Origin: an uncultured Tabrizicola sp.
Lineage (GTDB): Bacteria > Pseudomonadota > Alphaproteobacteria > Rhodobacterales > Rhodobacteraceae
Direction of reading: 5' to 3'
Length of the DNA: 12,546 bases
Assembly (NCBI GenBank): GCA_937858255.1
Contig: CALLZQ010000695.1
Coordinates: 1 to 12,546, forward strand
In this document: piece after piece, positions 6,080 to 12,546 of the stretch
Layout of the letters: the number at the start of each line of letters is the position of its first letter
How positions within the stretch are numbered: the stretch's first letter is position 1
Position numbers and translations under genes: made by a program
Notes under the pieces: generated by a model
What the model was told of the DNA's origin: nothing
What the model saw: only the letters and a program-made list of their open reading frames with translations
Database searches by the model: none

Positions 6080-7714
6080 ATGTCGAACTTGCCCGGCATC
6101 TATGATGGTGCCCTGGAGCCGAATGCGGCCAACTATGCCGCGCTGACGCCCCTGTCGTTCATCGAGCGGACGGCGGCGGTCTACCCCGAGTTTACGGCCG
6201 TTGTGCATGGCCAAATCCGTCGGACATGGGCCGAAACCTATGAACGCACCCGCCGCATCGCTTCGGCGTTGGCGGGGCGCGGGATCGGCAAGAACCAGAC
6301 GGTTTCGATCATTGCGGCGAATATCCCCGAGATGTTCGAGGCCCATTTCGCCGTGCCGATGGCGGGGGCGGTGCTGAACACCGTCAATACCCGTCTGGAT
6401 GCAGAGGCGATTGCCTTCATCTTGCAACATGCCGAGGCGCGGGCCGTTTTCGTCGACCCCGAGTTTTCCGAAGTGACCGAGCGGGCCATCCGTATCACCG
6501 GGCGTCGTGACCTGCTGGTGGTCGATATCGAGGATCCCTCCTATGAGGGGGGGCGCCGCATCGGCTCGGTGACATGGAACGATCTGCTGGCCGAGGGCCG
6601 CGCGGATTTCGACTGGCAGCCCCCCGCGAATGAATGGGATGCCATCAGCCTGAATTACACCTCGGGCACCACCGGCAATCCCAAGGGAGTGGTCTATCAC
6701 CATCGCGGCGCGGCGTTGAATGCCATGTCCAATATCATCACCTGGGGCATGGCGCATCATTCGCGCTATCTCTGGACACTGCCGATGTTCCATTGCAACG
6801 GCTGGTGCTTCCCTTGGACCATTGCCGCAAATGCGGGCATCTGCATTTGCCTGCGCTCGGTTCGGGCAGAGCCAATCTATCAGTTGATCCGCGACGAGCA
6901 GGTGACGCATTTCTGCGGCGCGCCGATCGTGTTGAACATGCTGGCAAATGCGCCGGATGCGCTCAAGGATTTCTCACACAAGATCAAGGTGATGACGGCG
7001 GGCGCCTCCCCCCCCGCCGCCGTCATCGAGAAGATGGAGGCGATGGGCGTTGAGGTCACGCATGTCTATGGCCTGACTGAAACCTATGGCCCTTCGGTCG
7101 TCTGCGCCTGGAAATCGGCCTGGGATGCCGAGGCACCGGCGGATCGCGCCCGGCTCAAGGCGCGGCAGGGGGTCAAGAACCTCGCCCTTTCCGGGCTGAT
7201 GGTGGCCGATCCGCAGACCCTTGTGCCGGTGCCTTCGGACGGGGCCACGATGGGCGAGATCTTCATGCGCGGCAACAACGTGATGAAGGGCTATCTCAAG
7301 AACCCCTCGGCCAGTGCCGAATCCTTTAACGGCGGCTGGTTCGCCAGCGGCGATCTGGGGGTCCTGCACCCGGATGGCTATGTCGGGTTGAAGGACCGCT
7401 CTAAGGATATCATCATCTCGGGCGGTGAGAATATCTCCTCGGTCGAGGTTGAGGATGTACTCTACAAGCATCCCGCCGTGATGGAGGCCGCCGTCGTCGC
7501 CCGCCCCGATGTGAAATGGGGCGAAACCCCTTGCGCCTTTGTCGAGCTGAAGGCCGGGGCCGAGGTGACGGATAGCGACCTGATCGCCTTTTGCCGTCAG
7601 AACATGGCGCATTTCAAGACACCGCGTACCGTGGTTTTCGGGCCTCTGCCCAAGACCTCGACCGGCAAGATCCAGAAATTCGTGCTGCGCAACCGCGCGC
7701 GGGATCTCGGCTGA
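6080..7714 (+). CDS. Acyl-CoA synthetase (AMP-forming), short/medium-chain type
   Basis: A 544-residue ANL-superfamily ligase that activates a carboxylic acid with ATP to an acyl-adenylate and then an acyl-CoA. Motifs: P-loop YTSGTTGNPKG (193-203), LPMFHCNGW (234-242), YGLTETYG (330-337), SGDLG (423-427), the hinge region DRSKDIIISGGENIS (439-453), and catalytic Lys530 in KTSTGKIQ. The LPMFHCNGW segment and overall length resemble the AAE/medium-chain fatty acyl-CoA ligase group; the substrate cannot be told from sequence. Start: GGGAGGAAG at 6069-6077 directly upstream. It is the first gene of the plus-strand operon, 75 bp before the ABC ATPase genes, suggesting it activates the acid they import. 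Branched or short-chain aliphatic acids, or aromatic acids, are all possible. Confidence 0.93.
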   Translation: MSNLPGIYDGALEPNAANYAALTPLSFIERTAAVYPEFTAVVHGQIRRTWAETYERTRRIASALAGRGIGKNQTVSIIAANIPEMFEAHFAVPMAGAVLNTVNTRLDAEAIAFILQHAEARAVFVDPEFSEVTERAIRITGRRDLLVVDIEDPSYEGGRRIGSVTWNDLLAEGRADFDWQPPANEWDAISLNYTSGTTGNPKGVVYHHRGAALNAMSNIITWGMAHHSRYLWTLPMFHCNGWCFPWTIAANAGICICLRSVRAEPIYQLIRDEQVTHFCGAPIVLNMLANAPDALKDFSHKIKVMTAGASPPAAVIEKMEAMGVEVTHVYGLTETYGPSVVCAWKSAWDAEAPADRARLKARQGVKNLALSGLMVADPQTLVPVPSDGATMGEIFMRGNNVMKGYLKNPSASAESFNGGWFASGDLGVLHPDGYVGLKDRSKDIIISGGENISSVEVEDVLYKHPAVMEAAVVARPDVKWGETPCAFVELKAGAEVTDSDLIAFCRQNMAHFKTPRTVVFGPLPKTSTGKIQKFVLRNRARDLG

Positions 7715-7788
7715 CCCCGCCTGACCAGTCCCCGCCCGCGCCGGCATGTTTCGCCATGCCTGACGACCAGACATCGGAAAGCGACCCC

Positions 7789-8547
7789 ATGAGCCAGACC
7801 GAGGACTATATCCTGCAACCCCGCGGACTTACCAAAGAGTTCAAAGGCTTTACCGCCGTCAGTGCGGTCGACCGCAATATCCGGCGCCATTCGATCCATG
7901 CGCTGATCGGGCCGAATGGTGCGGGCAAGACCACGGTCTTTAACCTGCTGACCAAGTTTCTTGTGCCCACCTCGGGCAAGATCAGCTTTAACGGCCGCGA
8001 CATCACAGCCGCGAAATCGGCCGAGATCGCCCGGATGGGGGTGATCCGCTCTTTCCAGATCTCGGCGGTGTTTCCGCATCTGACGGCGCGGGACAATGTG
8101 GTGGTGGCGCTGCAACGCAAACTGGGCCTGTCCTTTCAATTCTGGCGGTCCGAGCGGGTGTTGCACCGCCTGCACGACCGGGCGGATGAACTGCTCGGCA
8201 TGGTAGGACTTGAACATTTTGCCGGCGCGACCGTTGCGGACCTGCCCTATGGCCGCAAACGGGCGCTTGAGATCGCCACGACCCTGGCGCTGGAACCCGA
8301 ACTGATGCTGCTGGATGAGCCGACGCAGGGCATGGGGCGCGAGGATGTCGAACTCGTCACCCAACTGATCCGCAAGGTTTCGGCCAACCGTACCATCCTG
8401 ATGGTCGAGCATAACCTCGGGGTGGTTTCAACGCTGTGCGACCGGATCACCGTTCTGCAACGCGGCGCGGTCCTGACCGAGGGCAGCTATGCCGAGGTCT
8501 CTGCCGATCCCCGGGTCAAGGAAGCCTATATGGGGAAAGCGGCATGA
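7789..8547 (+). CDS. livG: Branched-chain-type ABC transporter ATPase, LivG-like
   Basis: A 252-residue cytoplasmic ATPase of the HAAT (LIV-type) family, one of two nucleotide-binding subunits powering import. Walker A GPNGAGKTT (41-49), signature LPYGRKRALEIA (152-163; the family usually has LSYG), Walker B LMLLDEP (172-178), and switch His208 in MVEHN. The frame is open further upstream and another ATG occurs at 7756, but 7789 is chosen because GGAAAG (7776-7781) lies 7 nt before it and the conserved domain begins soon after. The stop overlaps the start of the next ATPase gene by 4 bp (ATGA), indicating translational coupling. The gene symbol marks the position in the transporter; the substrate need not be leucine/isoleucine/valine. 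Confidence 0.9.
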   Translation: MSQTEDYILQPRGLTKEFKGFTAVSAVDRNIRRHSIHALIGPNGAGKTTVFNLLTKFLVPTSGKISFNGRDITAAKSAEIARMGVIRSFQISAVFPHLTARDNVVVALQRKLGLSFQFWRSERVLHRLHDRADELLGMVGLEHFAGATVADLPYGRKRALEIATTLALEPELMLLDEPTQGMGREDVELVTQLIRKVSANRTILMVEHNLGVVSTLCDRITVLQRGAVLTEGSYAEVSADPRVKEAYMGKAA

Positions 8548-9296
8548 GCGCGGCAATCGAAAATCACGAGCTTGGCGGTCAGCATGTGTCGGACCGGATC
8601 GAGGAACTGCGTATCCAGGATCTGCATGCGTTCTATGGCGAAAGCCATGCGCTGCACGGCATCGACCTCAAGGTCTATCAGGGGGAACTTGTCACGCTGC
8701 TGGGCCGGAACGGTTCGGGCCGGACGACCACTTTGCGCGCCATCATGGGGCTGATCGGGCATCGGACCGGTTCGATCATGCTGAAGGGCGAAGAGATCAT
8801 CCACGCCCAGCCCCATGCCATCGCCCATCTGGGTGTGGGCTATTGCCCCGAAGAACGCGGCATCTTTTCCCGTCTGTCGGTCGAGGAAAACCTGATGCTG
8901 CCGCCGCGTGTCGCGCCCGGCGGCATGTCAGTCGAGGAACTCTACCATATGTTCCCCAATCTGGCCGAGCGTCGCCGCTCGCAAGGCACCCGCCTGTCGG
9001 GGGGCGAGCAACAGATGCTGGCCATGGCGCGCATCCTGCGCACCGGGGCCAATGTGTTGCTGTTGGACGAGATCACCGAGGGCCTTGCCCCCGTGATCGT
9101 GGACAAGCTGGGCGATGTGCTGATCGACCTGAAAGAGCGCGGCTATACGATCCTTCTGGTCGAGCAGAACTTCCGCTTTGCCGCGCCGCTCGCCGACCGG
9201 CACTTCATCATGGACCACGGCAAGGTCGTCGCCTGCATTCAGCGCGACGAACTCGAATCCAAGCAGCACATCTTTGACGAATACCTCAGCGTCTGA
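8544..9296 (+). CDS. livF: Branched-chain-type ABC transporter ATPase, LivF-like, with Arg in Walker A
   Basis: A 250-residue second ATPase subunit of the transporter. Signature LSGGEQQMLAMARIL (151-165), Walker B VLLLDEITEG (171-180), and LLVEQNF (205-211), where Gln replaces His as is normal in LivF. The Walker A motif reads GRNGSGRTT (54-62), so the usual invariant Lys is Arg60; the codon is CGG at 8721-8723 and there is no frame problem. The start at 8544 overlaps the LivG stop (ATGA) and has GGGGAAAG upstream in the end of livG. The frame extends further upstream but would overlap livG heavily. Whether Arg60 supports ATP hydrolysis or makes this the weaker site of the heterodimer is not known from sequence. 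Confidence 0.9.
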   Translation: MSAAIENHELGGQHVSDRIEELRIQDLHAFYGESHALHGIDLKVYQGELVTLLGRNGSGRTTTLRAIMGLIGHRTGSIMLKGEEIIHAQPHAIAHLGVGYCPEERGIFSRLSVEENLMLPPRVAPGGMSVEELYHMFPNLAERRRSQGTRLSGGEQQMLAMARILRTGANVLLLDEITEGLAPVIVDKLGDVLIDLKERGYTILLVEQNFRFAAPLADRHFIMDHGKVVACIQRDELESKQHIFDEYLSV

Positions 9297-9328
9297 CCGG
9301 CGCTGACAGGGACAACAGGAGGAAATCT

Positions 9329-10534
9329 ATGTCAGTTCTCAAGAAAGTTCTTTATGGCGCCTCGGCGCTGGCCCTGATGTCGGGCATGGCCTCGGCGGAA
9401 ATCAGCGGCGGTGTCGTCAAGATCGGCCTCTTGACCGATATGTCGGGTGCCTATTCCGATGTGGCGGGCGAGGGCACGATTGTGGCGGCCCAGATGGCCA
9501 TCGACGAATTTGGTGGTGCCATCGGCGATGCCAAGATCGAACTCGTTTCGGCCGACCATCAGAACAAGGCGGATATTGCCGCCAATACCGCCCGCGAATG
9601 GGGCGATACGGCAGGCGTCGATGCCTATGCCGAACTGGTGACGACCTCGGTCGCCATGGCGGTGTTCGAGGTCGCCAAGCAGCAGAACAAGATCACGCTG
9701 GTTTCGGGCGCGGCCTCTTCGCCGCTGACCAATGACGCCTGCATCCCGACCGGCCTGCACTGGACCTATAACACCCGCGCCTTGGCCGTCGGCACTGGTG
9801 GCGCCGTGGTGAAAGAGGGCGGTGATAGCTGGTTCTTCCTGACCGCCGACTATGCCTTTGGCGATGCGCTGCAAAAGGACGTGACTGCCGTGGTCGAGGC
9901 CGCAGGCGGTCAGGTCGTGGGTTCGGTCAAGCATCCTTTCCCGGCCTCGGACTTCTCTTCCTTCATTCTTCAGGCCCAGGCCTCGGGTGCCAAGATCGTC
10001 GGTCTGGCCAATGCCGGCGCCGATACGATCAACGCCATCAAGGCGGCCAAGGAATTTGGTCTGGTCGCCGGCGGGCAAAAGATTGCCGGCCTTCTGGTCT
10101 TCCTGTCGGATATTCACGCCCTTGGCCTCGATACTGCGCAGGGGATGCAGATGACCGTTTCGTTCTACTGGGACCGCGATGACGCCTCGCGCGCCTGGTC
10201 GCAAAAGTTCTTTGAGAAAACCGGCAAGATGCCGACGGGCGTGCAGGCCGGCACCTATTCGGCGGTCCGCCACTACCTTCAGGCGATCAAGGACACCGGC
10301 TCGGACGATACCGACACGGTTTTGGCCAAGATGCGCGAAACCCCGGTCAATGACGCCTTTGCCCAGGGCGGCGTGCTGCGCACCGATGGCCGCATGGTCC
10401 ATGACATGTTCCTGGCCGAGGTCAAAAAGCCGGAAGAATCGACCGGCCCCTGGGATTACCTGAAGGTCATCCGCACCATTCCGGGCGAAGAAGCCTTTGG
10501 CACGCTTGAGGAAAGCACCTGCCCGACCAAGTAA
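9329..10534 (+). CDS. Periplasmic substrate-binding protein of the ABC transporter, LivJ/K-like
   Basis: A 401-residue periplasmic-binding protein (Peripla_BP_6, type I fold). A signal peptide covers residues 1-23 (KK, hydrophobic core, cleavage ASA-E). The mature protein begins with the family pattern GGVVKIGLLTDMSGAYSDVAG, followed by a first lobe and the second-lobe segment SWFFLTADYAFGDALQKD (167-184). Two cysteines only (138 and 398) could form one disulfide tying the C-terminus to the first lobe. A strong AGGAGG ribosome-binding site lies just upstream, fitting the high expression needed for a binding protein. It captures the substrate and delivers it to the LivH/LivM-like permease. Ligand unknown; context with the acyl-CoA synthetase suggests a carboxylic acid rather than a free amino acid. 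Confidence 0.92.
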   Translation: MSVLKKVLYGASALALMSGMASAEISGGVVKIGLLTDMSGAYSDVAGEGTIVAAQMAIDEFGGAIGDAKIELVSADHQNKADIAANTAREWGDTAGVDAYAELVTTSVAMAVFEVAKQQNKITLVSGAASSPLTNDACIPTGLHWTYNTRALAVGTGGAVVKEGGDSWFFLTADYAFGDALQKDVTAVVEAAGGQVVGSVKHPFPASDFSSFILQAQASGAKIVGLANAGADTINAIKAAKEFGLVAGGQKIAGLLVFLSDIHALGLDTAQGMQMTVSFYWDRDDASRAWSQKFFEKTGKMPTGVQAGTYSAVRHYLQAIKDTGSDDTDTVLAKMRETPVNDAFAQGGVLRTDGRMVHDMFLAEVKKPEESTGPWDYLKVIRTIPGEEAFGTLEESTCPTK

Positions 10535-10542
10535 GCCATCCC

Positions 10543-10583
10543 GGCCCGCCCCCGTGACCCGCGAAATGGCCGCGGGGGCGGCC
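10543..10583 (+). terminator. GC-rich hairpin between binding-protein and permease genes
   Basis: GGCCCGCCCCCG (10543-10554) pairs with CGGGGGCGGCC (10573-10583) with a one-base bulge; a competing inner stem CCCGCG/CGCGGG (10558-10563 and 10571-10576) also exists. The poor T tail (CCTTATCC) argues against a full terminator. It is more likely a 3'-stabilising or attenuating hairpin that keeps binding-protein mRNA above permease mRNA, a common arrangement in such operons. Confidence 0.5.
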
Positions 10584-10618
10584 TTATCCCGCGCTAGAAC
10601 TGAAAAAGGTCCTCCTTC

Positions 10619-11509
10619 ATGCTTACGGATTTGCTGGGAATCTCTCCGCAGGTGCTATTCGGTCAGCTCTTGCTGGGCCTGATCAACGGCGCGTTCTACG
10701 CGGTCCTGTCGCTGGGGCTGGCGGTGATCTTCGGCCTCTTGAACATCGTCAATTTCGCCCATGGTGCGCTTTACATGCTGGGGGCCTTTGCCACGCTGGG
10801 CCTCGTCCAGTTTTTCGGCATCGGTTACTGGGGGGCACTGCTGCTGGCGCCGGTGATCGTCGGCGCCGTCGGGATCGTCATCGAGCGTCTGTTCCTGCGC
10901 CGTCTTGCCGGGGTGGATCATCTTTACGGCCTGTTGCTGACCTTTGGCCTTGCGCTGGTCATCGAGGGCGTCTTCGTCAAGTTCTTCGGCTCTTCCGGTA
11001 TTTCCTATGCGACGCCCAGACAGCTTGAGGGGGCGGTCAATCTTGGCTTCATGGTGCTGCCCTATTATCGCGGCTGGGTCGTCGTCGCCTCGCTGGCAAT
11101 CTGCCTTGCAACCTGGGTGCTGTTCGAACGCACCAAGATCGGCGCCTACCTGCGCGCCGGAACGGAAAATCCGCGGCTTTTGCAAGCCTTTGGCGTCAAT
11201 GTGCCGCTCTTGACCACGCTGGCCTATGGCTATGGCGTCGGGCTGGCGGCCTTTGCCGGGGTGCTGGCGGCACCGATTACCCAGGTCAATCCGCTGATGG
11301 GCTCAAACCTGATCATCGTCGTCTTTGCCGTGGTGGTGATCGGCGGCATGGGTTCGATCCTCGGCGCGATCGCCACCGGTATGATGATGGGGGTGATTGA
11401 GGGCCTGACCAAGGTGTTCTGGCCCGAGGCCTCCTCTACCGTGATCTTCCTTGTCATGGCCATCGTGCTGGTCATCCGCCCCGCCGGCCTGTTCGGCAAG
11501 ACCGCCTGA
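10619..11509 (+). CDS. livH: Branched-chain-type ABC transporter permease, LivH-like
   Basis: A 296-residue inner-membrane permease, almost entirely hydrophobic with about eight predicted membrane spans. The N-terminal segment LLLGLINGAFYAVLSLGLAV and the following FGLLNIVNFAHGALYMLG are characteristic of LivH. A cytoplasmic loop GAYLRAGTENPRLLQAFGVN (about residues 178-197) matches the place where this family contacts the ATPases, and the end IRPAGLFGK is the typical C-terminal motif. It pairs with the LivM-like subunit. The start has only a modest AAGG about 10 nt upstream, weaker than that of the binding protein, in line with lower expression. The gap of 15 bp to the next gene indicates one operon. 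Confidence 0.93.
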   Translation: MLTDLLGISPQVLFGQLLLGLINGAFYAVLSLGLAVIFGLLNIVNFAHGALYMLGAFATLGLVQFFGIGYWGALLLAPVIVGAVGIVIERLFLRRLAGVDHLYGLLLTFGLALVIEGVFVKFFGSSGISYATPRQLEGAVNLGFMVLPYYRGWVVVASLAICLATWVLFERTKIGAYLRAGTENPRLLQAFGVNVPLLTTLAYGYGVGLAAFAGVLAAPITQVNPLMGSNLIIVVFAVVVIGGMGSILGAIATGMMMGVIEGLTKVFWPEASSTVIFLVMAIVLVIRPAGLFGKTA

Positions 11510-11524
11510 TCGGAGAAAGATGTC

Positions 11525-12448
11525 ATGAAAACCTCTGCCGGTTATCTCCTCGCGCTCGCGGCCTTGCTGGTTGCACCGCTTGCCTTTTATCCGATCCTGC
11601 TGATGAAGCTGTTGTGCTTTGCGCTCTTTGCCTCGGCCTTCAACCTGATCCTCGGCTTTGGCGGGCTGCTCAGCTTTGGTCACGCGGCCTTCTTTGGCGG
11701 GGCGGCCTATTTCACCGGCCATGCGCTCAAGGTCTGGGGGCTGCCGACCGAGATGGGCATCCTGTTTGGCGCCGGTCTGGCCGGGCTGATGGGGCTTGCC
11801 ATTGGTCAACTGGCGATCCGGCGGCAGGGGATCTACTTCGCCATGATCACCCTTGCCATGGCGCAGATGGCCTATTTCTTCTTTGTCTCCTCGCCCTTTA
11901 CCGGTGGTGAGAACGGGCTTCAGGGCATTCCGCGCGGCAAGGCGCTGGGGGTGTTCGATCTGCAAGATGATCTGACGATGTATTATTTCGTGCTGGCAAT
12001 CTGCGTCGCCGGGTTCCTGCTGATCGTGCGCACCGTGCATTCGCCTTTTGGTCAGGTGCTGGCGGCGATCCGCGACAATGAAAACCGTGCCCGGTCGCTT
12101 GGCTACGATGTCGAGCGCTACAAGCTGTTGGCCTTTGTGCTGTCCGCGACTCTGGCGGGCGCTGCCGGGGCGACCAAGAGCGTGGTGTTCCAGCTTGCCT
12201 CGCTGTCGGACGCGCATTGGCACATGTCGGGTGAGGTGGTGCTGATGACGCTGCTGGGGGGGCTTGGCACCCTTGCCGGGCCAGCGGTGGGCAGCGCGGT
12301 GATCGTGACCTTGCAGAACAAGCTGGCAACAGGGGTCCTGGCGGCCTGGGTTCCGGTGGTACTCGGCGTGATTTTCGTGGCCTGCGTGCTGACCTTCCGG
12401 CGCGGCATCGTGGGCGAATTGCGCGCGATCTGGCGCAAGTCTTTCTGA
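11525..12448 (+). CDS. livM: Branched-chain-type ABC transporter permease, LivM-like
   Basis: A 307-residue second membrane subunit. It shows family landmarks FNLILGFGGLLSFGHAAFFGGAAY split across the first helices (about 39-62), RRQGIYFAMITLAMAQM (about 99-115), the coupling loop FGQVLAAIRDNENRARSLGYD (about 175-195), and a hydrophobic end with LLGGLGTLAGPAVG. Length is normal for LivM. GGAGAAAG lies just before the start. Together with the LivH-like protein it forms the channel; the two ATPases and the periplasmic protein are encoded upstream in the same direction. It is 27 bp before etfB, so the transporter and the electron-transfer flavoprotein may share a transcript. Confidence 0.93.
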   Translation: MKTSAGYLLALAALLVAPLAFYPILLMKLLCFALFASAFNLILGFGGLLSFGHAAFFGGAAYFTGHALKVWGLPTEMGILFGAGLAGLMGLAIGQLAIRRQGIYFAMITLAMAQMAYFFFVSSPFTGGENGLQGIPRGKALGVFDLQDDLTMYYFVLAICVAGFLLIVRTVHSPFGQVLAAIRDNENRARSLGYDVERYKLLAFVLSATLAGAAGATKSVVFQLASLSDAHWHMSGEVVLMTLLGGLGTLAGPAVGSAVIVTLQNKLATGVLAAWVPVVLGVIFVACVLTFRRGIVGELRAIWRKSF

Positions 12449-12475
12449 TCGAAACCGCCAGAGAGGAATTTCCCG

Positions 12476-12546
12476 ATGCGTGTACTTGTCTCTGTCAAAC
12501 GTGTGATTGACTACAACGTTAAGGTTCGCGTGAAGGCGGATGGTAG
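12476..12546 (+). CDS. etfB: Electron transfer flavoprotein beta subunit (5' end only)
   Basis: The first 23 codons are seen: MRVLVSVKRVIDYNVKVRVK followed by ADG, the highly conserved N-terminus of EtfB in alphaproteobacteria. GAGAGGA (12461-12467) is a good ribosome-binding site about 8 nt before the ATG. EtfB with EtfA forms the soluble FAD protein that takes electrons from acyl-CoA dehydrogenases and passes them to ETF:ubiquinone oxidoreductase. The gene continues past the window edge; etfA is expected next. Its position after the transporter supports a role of the operon in acid oxidation. Confidence 0.9.
   Translation, partial: MRVLVSVKRVIDYNVKVRVKADG

Noticed and set aside
5915..6910. 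Long minus-strand open frame (331 codons) opposite the acyl-CoA synthetase start
   Set aside because: It overlaps the divergent promoter and antisense of a well-supported ligase; composition is typical of a shadow frame rich in Arg, Gly and His.
7591..7788. Upstream extension of the LivG-like gene overlapping the synthetase end
   Set aside because: It would overlap 124 bp of the synthetase gene in another frame and add residues unlike any ABC ATPase N-terminus; the ATG at 7789 has a suitable ribosome-binding site.
1..12546. tRNA or rRNA genes, CRISPR arrays, insertion sequences other than the Mu-like phage
   Set aside because: No cloverleaf-like sequence, regularly spaced repeats or additional transposase gene was seen on reading the window.

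Overview
The window looks like part of an alphaproteobacterial chromosome, most likely Rhodobacterales (Paracoccus/Rhodobacter-like). The evidence is high GC, strong third-position G/C bias, the protein sequences, and an electron-transfer flavoprotein beta gene directly after a branched-chain-type ABC transporter. This placement rests on sequence style, not on a database match.

Region 1 (1-3284) is the early-gene end of a Mu-like transposable prophage. A Ner-type DNA-binding protein (minus strand) and a LexA-like S24 repressor (plus strand) diverge from a 110-bp control region, the layout of the Mu c/ner switch. The rest of the phage should lie to the left, outside the window. Between the repressor and the phage terminus are two cargo genes: a secreted eight-cysteine protein placed immediately after the repressor, and a Dam-type (D12) adenine methyltransferase. 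Then come about 420 bp of non-coding phage end carrying five copies of a GGTTTCC motif, probably transposase sites.

The phage end (reading inward on the minus strand, TGTAGGGGG from 3284) sits inside a host gene. The OmpR-type response regulator (3280-3906, minus) stops in the recognition helix of its winged-helix domain. Its last codon is one host base plus the phage TG, and its stop codon is the next three phage bases. This insertional knockout is the main discovery in the window.

Region 2 (3280-5906, minus) is the host two-component operon: a soluble PAS-PAS hybrid histidine kinase followed 2 bp later by the broken response regulator.

Region 3 (6080-12546, plus) diverges from it. It holds an acyl-CoA synthetase, two ABC ATPases (LivG-like and LivF-like), a periplasmic binding protein, two permeases (LivH-like and LivM-like), and the start of etfB. 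The order suggests a carboxylic-acid uptake-and-activation pathway: import, CoA activation, oxidation by an acyl-CoA dehydrogenase, and electrons passed to ETF. A tandem 10-bp repeat in the divergent promoter is a plausible target of the response regulator, so the prophage may have cut the regulatory link to this operon.
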